Source: Micromonospora sp. WMMD980 (GTDB lineage Bacteria; Actinomycetota; Actinomycetes; Mycobacteriales; Micromonosporaceae). Taken from it: DNA of 64,000 nucleotides. Positions 58,891 to 64,000 of this stretch are shown one piece after another. The stretch covers positions 620,001 through 684,000 of the forward strand of contig NZ_JARUBE010000003.1 in assembly GCF_029626035.1 (NCBI RefSeq). The letters run 5' to 3'. The notes under the pieces are model-generated. The model had not been told where the DNA came from and searched no databases. It saw only the letters and a list, made by a program, of their open reading frames with translations. Positions within the stretch are counted from its first letter, which is position 1. Every line of letters begins with the position of its first letter. The position numbers and the translations under genes were made by a program.

Positions 58891-60659
58891 CTACCGTGGC
58901 CGAGGAGCGGACCGAGTCGACCTGGGGGACGCTGCGGCGGGGGCTGGCGCTCTCCCCGGAGCTGAAGACCGGGCTCGCCGGCACGGTGGCGTTGGCGCTC
59001 GTCTACATGGTCGGCCGGGTGGCCGTGCCGGTGGCGGTCCAGCGCGGCATCGACCACGGCATCGTCGGCGGTCTCGACCTGGACGTGATCTCGCTGACCG
59101 TCGCGCTCACCGCCGCCGTGCTGGTGGTCACCACCACCTGCGGCTACCTGATGATGCGCCGGCTGTTCACGGTCAGCGAGACCGCGCTGGCCGGCGTGCG
59201 CACCCGCGCGTTCCGGCACGTGCACGACCTGTCCATGCTGCACCAACAGTCCGAGCGACGGGGGTCGCTGGTCTCCCGGGTCACCAGCGACGTCGACCAG
59301 ATCACCCAGTTCCTCCAGTGGGGCGGCGTGATCCTCATCGTCAACCTGGGTCAGTTGCTGGTGACCACCGCGGTGATGCTCGCGTACTCCTGGCAGTTGA
59401 CGCTCGTGGTGCTCGTCGCGTTCGCGCCGGCGGTGCTGGTCATCCGGCAGCTCCAGCGCCGGCTGGCCGGCGCGTACGGGCTCGTCCGGCAGCGGACCGG
59501 CACGCTGCTCGGCGCGATCGGCGAGAGCGTGGTGGGCGCCCCGGTGATCCGGGCGTACGGGATCTCCGGGCGCACCGCCCGCCGCCTGGACGCGGCGATC
59601 GACGGGCAGCGGGTGGCGCAGCAGCGGGCGATCCGGATCAGCATCCTGGGCAGTTCGGTAGGCGAGCTGGCGGCCGGCCTGGCGCTGGCCGGCGTGGTGG
59701 TGGTCGGGGTGAGCCTGGGCGTCGACCGCACCCTGTCAGTCGGCCAGCTCACCGCTTTCCTGTTCCTGGTCACGCTCTTCATCCAGCCGGTGCAGATCGC
59801 CACCGAGGTGCTCAACGAGGCGCAGAACGCGATCGCCGGCTGGCGCCGGGTGCTCGACGTGCTGGACGTCGCCCCGGACGTGGCCGACCCCGGCCGGCAG
59901 GGCCGGGACCTGCCGGGCGGCCCGCTCGACGTCCGGTTCGCCGGGGTGACGTTCGCCTACCCGGGCGGGCCGCCGGTGCTGCACGGCGTGACCCTGGACA
60001 TCCCGGCGAAGAGCCGGGTCGCGGTGGTGGGGGAGACCGGCAGCGGCAAGACCACGTTCGCCAAGCTGCTCACCCGGCTGATGGACCCGACCGAGGGCCA
60101 GGTGCTGCTCTCCGGCGTCGACCTGCGCCAGGTGCGCTTCGACTCGCTGCGTACCCGGGTGGTGATGGTGCCGCAGGACGGCTTCCTGTTCGACACCACG
60201 GTCGGGGAGAACGTCCGTTTCGCCCGTCCGGACCTGACCGACGCGCGGCTCACCGCCGCCTTCACCGAACTGGGACTGGCCGACTGGCTGGACGGGCTGC
60301 CGTCCGGGCTGGACACGCCGGTCGGGGAGCGCGGCGAGGCGCTCAGTGTCGGCGAGCGGCAGCTCGTGGCGCTGGCCCGTGCCTACGTGGCCGACCCGGA
60401 CCTGCTGGTGCTCGACGAGGCGACGAGCGCGGTCGACCCGGCCACCGAGGTGCGCCTGCAACGCACGCTCGACGCGGTCACCCGGGGCCGCACGACGCTC
60501 GCCATCGCGCACCGGCTCTCCACCGCGCAGGCGGCCGACGAGGTGATCGTGGTGGACCGGGGTCGGATCGTCCAGCGTGGCCCGCACGAGGATCTGCTGC
60601 GCGACACCGACTCGGTCTACGCCCTGCTCTACGCGTCCTGGCTGGAGCAGACCCGCTGA
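58887..60659 (+). CDS. ABC exporter half-transporter B (canonical catalytic residues, degenerate signature)
   Basis: Partner of the preceding subunit. Six helices and an ATPase domain with Walker A GETGSGKTT (Lys388), the catalytic Glu511 (LLVLDEATSAVD) and switch His542 (LAIAHRLST) intact; its signature is LSVGE (486-490) in place of LSGGQ. Together with subunit A this forms one working and one degenerate composite ATP site. GTG overlaps the upstream stop (GTGA). 590 aa. Followed by a long imperfect inverted repeat. Confidence 0.93.
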   Translation: MTTVAEERTESTWGTLRRGLALSPELKTGLAGTVALALVYMVGRVAVPVAVQRGIDHGIVGGLDLDVISLTVALTAAVLVVTTTCGYLMMRRLFTVSETALAGVRTRAFRHVHDLSMLHQQSERRGSLVSRVTSDVDQITQFLQWGGVILIVNLGQLLVTTAVMLAYSWQLTLVVLVAFAPAVLVIRQLQRRLAGAYGLVRQRTGTLLGAIGESVVGAPVIRAYGISGRTARRLDAAIDGQRVAQQRAIRISILGSSVGELAAGLALAGVVVVGVSLGVDRTLSVGQLTAFLFLVTLFIQPVQIATEVLNEAQNAIAGWRRVLDVLDVAPDVADPGRQGRDLPGGPLDVRFAGVTFAYPGGPPVLHGVTLDIPAKSRVAVVGETGSGKTTFAKLLTRLMDPTEGQVLLSGVDLRQVRFDSLRTRVVMVPQDGFLFDTTVGENVRFARPDLTDARLTAAFTELGLADWLDGLPSGLDTPVGERGEALSVGERQLVALARAYVADPDLLVLDEATSAVDPATEVRLQRTLDAVTRGRTTLAIAHRLSTAQAADEVIVVDRGRIVQRGPHEDLLRDTDSVYALLYASWLEQTR

Positions 60660-60660
60660 C

Positions 60661-60740
60661 GTGCCTACAAACGTGATGACGTGGGTGACTCACCGGCGGA
60701 GATCACCGGGCGATGCATTCGTCATCAAGTTTCTAGGCGC
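60661..60740. repeat. 80-bp element with imperfect 21-bp terminal inverted repeats
   Basis: 60661-60681 (starting GTGCCTACAAACG) and 60720-60740 (ending TTTCTAGGCGC) match as reverse complements at 18 of 21 positions; GGTGACTCACC (60684-60694) forms a small internal hairpin. It begins two bases after the exporter stop. The rest of the gap to 60926 is C-rich on this strand and includes a 14-bp repeat (CGTCGCACGCCCGC at 60841-60854 and 60867-60880); I see no gene in it. Confidence 0.7.
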
Positions 60741-60926
60741 GTGTGCATCATCGGCTTCCGCACGCCGCGCCGCGGCTCTCTCACGCCATGGCTTCCGCGC
60801 GCCCTCACACGCCACGGCCCTTCCAGACGCCCAGGGCCCGCGTCGCACGCCCGCCTCGCGCAGCCCCGTCGCACGCCCGCGTCGTACGGCACGTCCCACG
60901 GCCGCGCCGCGCGGACCGGGCGTCGC

Positions 60927-61580
60927 TCATTCGGGCCGGTGCCCGTCCGGGGCGGGCAACGGGCCGGTGAGGTATCGCTGGAGGGTCGGGCCGATCGTGG
61001 CGGCCAGCGTGTCCGGTGACGCGGACGCGACCGGTTCCAGGCGGATCACGTAGCGCATCATGGCCAGGCCGGCGACCTGGGTGGCGACCAGCGCGCCCCG
61101 CAGCGGCGCCTCGGCCGGGTCCAGGTCGAGCTGGTCGAGGACCCGGCGCAGGATCTGGGTGGTCAGGAACTCACGGAGCAGGCGGGCGGTCCACTGGTTG
61201 CTCACCGCGGAGCGGAGCAGGGCCACCGCGGCGACGCCGGCCGGCGAGTCCCAGACCGCCAGGAACGTGCGGACCAGCCGCTCGCCGACCTCGTCCGCGC
61301 CGCCCGCCAGCACCCGCGGCAGCAGCTCGGCCGGGTCGACCGGGATCGCCATGGCGGCGCGGAACAGCTCCTCCTTGACGCCGAAGTAGTGGTGCACCAG
61401 CGCCGGGTCCACCCCGGCGGCGGCGGCGACCGCCCGGATCGGCGTGGCGTCGTAGCCCCGCTCGGCGAACGCCTCCCGGGCCGCGTTCAGGATCGTCTCC
61501 CGGGTGTCCGGGCTGCCGGGCCGCCGCCCGGTGCGACGCGGGCTCGCTGACCGCGCCGCACCGGTGTCGCGGCGGCTCAT
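60927..61580 (-). CDS. TetR family regulator
   Basis: N-terminal TetR helix-turn-helix (TRETILNAAREAFAERGYDA, then IRAVAAAAGVDPALVHHYF) after a basic, disordered start of about 25 residues. The C-terminal ligand domain resembles TetR_C_17-type regulators of drug exporters. ATG 61580 overlaps the permease stop (ATGA); the frame extends upstream inside the permease and is discarded. 217 aa. Last gene of the ABC-2 exporter operon, which it probably represses. Confidence 0.9.
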   Translation of the reverse strand: MSRRDTGAARSASPRRTGRRPGSPDTRETILNAAREAFAERGYDATPIRAVAAAAGVDPALVHHYFGVKEELFRAAMAIPVDPAELLPRVLAGGADEVGERLVRTFLAVWDSPAGVAAVALLRSAVSNQWTARLLREFLTTQILRRVLDQLDLDPAEAPLRGALVATQVAGLAMMRYVIRLEPVASASPDTLAATIGPTLQRYLTGPLPAPDGHRPE

Positions 61581-62332
61581 CCGCTGCGCCGACGCAGCGT
61601 CGCGGCGGCCAGCACCAGCGCGACCACCGCCGCCCCGGCCACGATCGCCACGTCGCGCCACATCGTGCCGGTCGCGTCGGCGTGCGCGCCGACCTCCTGG
61701 AGCGCCTCGACCGCGTACGACAGGGGCAGCACGTCGCTGATCGCCTGGAGCCAGCCGGCCATCTGGCCGCGCGGCACGAACAGCCCGCAGAGCAGCAGTT
61801 GCGGGGCGACCACCACCGGCATGAACTGCACCGCCTGGAACTCGGTGCGGGCGAACGCCGAGCAGAACAGGCCGAGCGCCACGGCCAGCACCGCGTTCAC
61901 GCCGGCGATCAGCACGACCAGCCAGGGGCTGCCGGCGGTGTCCAGCCCGAACACCTGGTAGGCCACCAGCGAGGCGACCGTGGACTGGAGCACCCCGGCC
62001 AGGCCGAACGCGATGCCGTAGCCGAAGAGCAGGTCGAGCTTGCCCAGCGGCGTGGTGAGCAGCCGTTCCAGGGTGCCGGTGGTGCGCTCGCGGAGCATGG
62101 CGATGCTGGTCACCAGGAACATGATGATGAACGGGAAGAAACCCAGCATGATCAGGGCGACCCGGTCGAAGGTGCGTGGCGCGCCGGGCGGGGTGGGCTG
62201 GTCGACGTACATGAAGTAGACCAGCGTGAGCAGCACGGCCGGCACCACGACGAGCAGCGCGACGGTGCGCTTGTCGTGCCGGAGCTGCCGCAGGATCCGC
62301 CCGGTCGTGGCGGCGAGGATGCGCCCGTTCAT
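61577..62332 (-). CDS. ABC-2 type exporter permease
   Basis: Six-helix ABC-2 permease (drug or daunorubicin-type exporter). RQLRHDKRTVALLVVVPAVL at the start and the conserved RERTTGTLERLLTTPLGKLDL coupling segment (split here: RERTTGTLERLLTTP, LGKLDLLFGY) are present, as is FVPRGQMAGWLQAISDVLPL. ATG 62332 overlaps the ATPase stop. 251 aa. Confidence 0.92.
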   Translation of the reverse strand: MNGRILAATTGRILRQLRHDKRTVALLVVVPAVLLTLVYFMYVDQPTPPGAPRTFDRVALIMLGFFPFIIMFLVTSIAMLRERTTGTLERLLTTPLGKLDLLFGYGIAFGLAGVLQSTVASLVAYQVFGLDTAGSPWLVVLIAGVNAVLAVALGLFCSAFARTEFQAVQFMPVVVAPQLLLCGLFVPRGQMAGWLQAISDVLPLSYAVEALQEVGAHADATGTMWRDVAIVAGAAVVALVLAAATLRRRSG

Positions 62333-63054
62333 GCGGTGGCCTCCGGCTCGGCGTCGCGGATCAGGCGCAGGAACGCCTCCTCCAGGTCGTCCACGCCGGT
62401 GGCGGCGCGGACCGCGGCCGGGGTGTCGTCGGCGACCAGGCGGCCCTCGCGGATCAGCAGCAGCCGGTCGCAGCGCGCCGCCTCGTCCATGACGTGACTG
62501 GAGACCAGCAGCGTGGTGCCGGCGGCGGCCATCGCGTGGAACCGGGCCCACAGGTCGGCCCGCAGCACCGGGTCCTGCCCGACCGTGGGCTCGTCGAGGA
62601 CGACCAGTTCCGGGTCGCCGACCAGGGCGCAGGCGAGCGAGGCGCGGCTGCGCTGGCCGCCGGAGAGCGTGCCGACGAGTTGGTCGGCCGCGGCGGCCAG
62701 GCCGACGTCGGTGACCGCGCGGTCGGCGTCGGCGCGGCTGCGGCCCTGGAGCACGGCGAAGTAGCGGGCGTTCTCCCGGACCGTGAGGTCGGCGTAGACG
62801 CTCGGCGCCTGCGTGAGGTAGCCGACCCGGCGGCGCAGCCCGGTCGCGCCGGCGGGCCGGCCGAGCACGTCGACCGTGCCGCCGTCGATCGTCTGCACAC
62901 CGACCACCGCGCGCATCAGCGTGGTCTTCCCACTGCCGCTGGGGCCCAGCAGACCGGTGACCGTGCCCCGGGGGACGGCGCAGCTGATGCCGTGCAGCAC
63001 CCGCCGTCCACCCCGGTCGACCACCAGGTCGCGGACCGACACCGCGTCGTCCAT
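62329..63054 (-). CDS. ABC transporter ATPase (multidrug exporter type)
   Basis: Soluble ATPase pairing with the ABC-2 permease. Walker A LLGPSGSGKTTLM, Q-loop YLTQAPSVY, signature LSGGQRSR, Walker B VVLDEPTVGQDP and switch His (SSHVMDEA) are intact. ATG 63054 follows GGAGGTGGTC; the frame begins at TTG 63069. First gene of the three-gene operon, divergent from merR. 241 aa. Confidence 0.94.
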   Translation of the reverse strand: MDDAVSVRDLVVDRGGRRVLHGISCAVPRGTVTGLLGPSGSGKTTLMRAVVGVQTIDGGTVDVLGRPAGATGLRRRVGYLTQAPSVYADLTVRENARYFAVLQGRSRADADRAVTDVGLAAAADQLVGTLSGGQRSRASLACALVGDPELVVLDEPTVGQDPVLRADLWARFHAMAAAGTTLLVSSHVMDEAARCDRLLLIREGRLVADDTPAAVRAATGVDDLEEAFLRLIRDAEPEATA

Positions 63055-63089
63055 GACCACCTCCGACAATTCGTCAACCGATGAAATAA

Positions 63090-63118
63090 ACGCTAGATGA
63101 ATTCCGGCGGCTGCGCAA
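63090..63118 (-). promoter_or_regulatory. Promoter of the ABC-2 exporter operon
   Basis: On the minus strand TTGCGC (63118-63113), 17 bases, TAGCGT (63095-63090). TTCATC is repeated around the -10 (63096-63101 region and about 63079-63084), a possible regulator site. The divergent merR promoter begins six bases beyond the -35. Confidence 0.5.
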
Positions 63119-63123
63119 TGCTG

Positions 63124-63154
63124 TTGACTTCGAGTGGGCTCGAACTGGAAGTCT
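63124..63154 (+). promoter_or_regulatory. MerR-type promoter with 19-bp spacer
   Basis: TTGACT (-35, 63124-63129), a 19-base spacer and AAGTCT (-10, 63149-63154). The spacer contains the dyad TTCGAG-TGGG-CTCGAA (63129-63144). Overlong spacers with a central dyad are the mark of MerR-activated promoters. The start of transcription would fall at about the GTG 63162. Confidence 0.75.
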
Positions 63155-63161
63155 GGCCGGC

Positions 63162-63551
63162 GTGGACATCGGTATCCGGGAGAAGAGTCTCAGCGTGGGC
63201 GAGGCGGCGGAGCGGGTCGGCCTGACCACCTACACGCTGCGCTGGTACGAGCAGGAGGGCCTGGTCGCCCCGGTCGGGCGGGACTCCGCCGGTCGCCGGC
63301 GCTACACCGAGGCTGACGTCAACTGGCTGTTCCTGCTGACCCGGCTGAGGCGCACCGGGATGCCGGTGCGCGACATGCGCCGCTACGCCGAGCTGGCCCG
63401 GCAGGGCGACCACACGCTCGGCGCGCGCCGGGCGCTGTTCGAGGCGCACCGGGTGCGGGTGCTGGCCCGGATGGCCGACCTGGCCGAGGATCTCAAGGTG
63501 TTGGACCACAAGATCGACGCGTATCGGCGCGCCGAGGAGGAACTGGGCTGA
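63162..63551 (+). CDS. MerR family regulator
   Basis: N-terminal MerR winged helix (SVGEAAERVGLTTYTLRWYE, then RRRYTEADVNWLFLLTRLR) and a dimerising coiled coil (about 80-125). There is no cysteine cluster or large effector domain, so metal sensing is not supported; it resembles the small NmlR/TipA-N-like group that responds to small molecules. GTG start lies at the predicted transcription start. Divergent from the ABC-2 exporter operon, which it may also control. 129 aa. Confidence 0.92.
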   Translation: MDIGIREKSLSVGEAAERVGLTTYTLRWYEQEGLVAPVGRDSAGRRRYTEADVNWLFLLTRLRRTGMPVRDMRRYAELARQGDHTLGARRALFEAHRVRVLARMADLAEDLKVLDHKIDAYRRAEEELG

Positions 63552-63624
63552 AGCCCCCCGCAGCGGACACCCGGTCCGCCATCGGTCATTGCGCCGAAGA
63601 TCGGACTTCCGGCACCATGTCGCC

Positions 63625-64000
63625 GTGGGTCCCGCTTCGTTGCCCGAGTCCGGATTCCTCGACGACTGGGCCGCCCGCCTCCGGCAGGCCGCGGACCGCC
63701 CGGTCGTCGGGATCATGCTGCGTGGCAGCCACGCCCGGCGGGCCGCCAGCGAGCACAGCGACGTCGACGTGGACGTGCTCGTCGCGGCCGACGACGACCG
63801 GGCCGCCTCGTCCACCCGCACCCGCCCGGCCGACCCCTTCGCCGCGCGCCGTGCCTACCTGGCCGAGTTCGACGGCCGCTTGGTGCACGTCTCGGTGGCC
63901 TCGCGGGACGTCCGCTCCTGGGTGCACCGGCTCGGCCAGCCTGCCGACTGGGCGTTCGGGCTGCCGGTCACCGCGCCGGCCCGACTGCTGTGGGCGGTGC
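63625..64000 (+). CDS. Nucleotidyltransferase domain protein (partial, runs off window)
   Basis: The 5' part of a Pol-beta-superfamily nucleotidyltransferase: MLRGSHARRAASEHSDVDVDVLV contains the GS motif and the two metal-binding Asp (read as GSHARRAASEHSDVDVDV). GTG 63625 is the likely start; the frame is open to the end of the window (at least 125 codons). Related proteins are kanamycin-nucleotidyltransferase-like or stand-alone MNT enzymes. The 3' end and any partner gene lie outside the window. Confidence 0.8.
   Translation, partial: MGPASLPESGFLDDWAARLRQAADRPVVGIMLRGSHARRAASEHSDVDVDVLVAADDDRAASSTRTRPADPFAARRAYLAEFDGRLVHVSVASRDVRSWVHRLGQPADWAFGLPVTAPARLLWAV

Noticed and set aside
60690..60899. 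69-codon minus-strand frame in the gap after the ABC exporter
   Set aside because: Arg/Ala/Gly-rich, no ribosome site, and it lies within the inverted-repeat element and its skewed tail; not supported as a gene.

Overview
The window is GC-rich (roughly 70-75%) actinobacterial chromosome with strong codon bias, frequent GTG/TTG starts, ATGA/GTGA start-stop overlaps and many leaderless promoters. The gene content and order (division/cell-wall cluster with sepF, yggT and divIVA, an actinobacterial his operon with PriA, MurT/GatD, a leuS leader peptide) and the sequence style point to the family Micromonosporaceae (Micromonospora or Salinispora-like). It looks like conserved core chromosome for about 50 kb, followed by a more accessory right end.

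Layout: 1-2 kb, DNA polymerase IV and a DUF3040 membrane protein. 2-7 kb, a leftward moxR / DUF58 / transglutaminase operon. 7.1-10.1 kb, leuS preceded by a 12-codon leader peptide with three consecutive Leu codons and an attenuator. 9.9-13.4 kb, a leftward murT-gatD operon (amidation of peptidoglycan D-glutamate) with a DedA/TVP38-like membrane protein and a truncated phosphotransferase. 13.6-32.6 kb, the division and cell wall (dcw) cluster: mraZ, rsmH, ftsL, ftsI, murE, murF, mraY, ftsW, murG, murC, ftsQ, ftsZ, yggS, sepF, yggT, divIVA, then two small genes. The usual murD is absent between mraY and ftsW; a perfect 50-bp palindrome sits there instead. 32.6-37.2 kb, a cation/proton antiporter, a DksA-type zinc finger protein, lspA, rluD and a secreted or membrane-anchored protein. 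37.3-40.7 kb, a MinD/ParA-like ATPase with a repetitive N-terminus, a membrane protein and a Lon-N-domain protein.

40.7-49.0 kb holds histidine genes (hisD, hisC, hisB, hisH, priA, ridA, then hisF) with two small membrane-protein genes inside the operon and an ohrR-ohr-oxidoreductase peroxide-response unit inserted before hisF. 49-53 kb has a small conserved actinobacterial protein, a divergent yczE / MocR-type (yczR-like) pair and an LtrA protein. 53.2-56.9 kb has a FadD15-type acyl-CoA ligase, a class I terpene synthase and a TIGR03085-type protein. 57-60.7 kb encodes a two-gene heterodimeric ABC exporter whose two ATPase sites are complementary, one degenerate and one canonical. 60.9-63.6 kb has an ABC-2 exporter operon ending in a TetR regulator and read away from a MerR gene with a textbook 19-bp-spacer promoter. 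A nucleotidyltransferase gene runs off the right edge.

The most notable items are regulatory or structural: the leuS attenuator, the three-box MraZ operator laid over its own promoter, the missing murD, a rigid TANNNT-N7-start geometry shared by seven genes, and three unrelated long inverted repeats in intergenic DNA. No rRNA, tRNA, IS element, CRISPR array or prophage was recognised.
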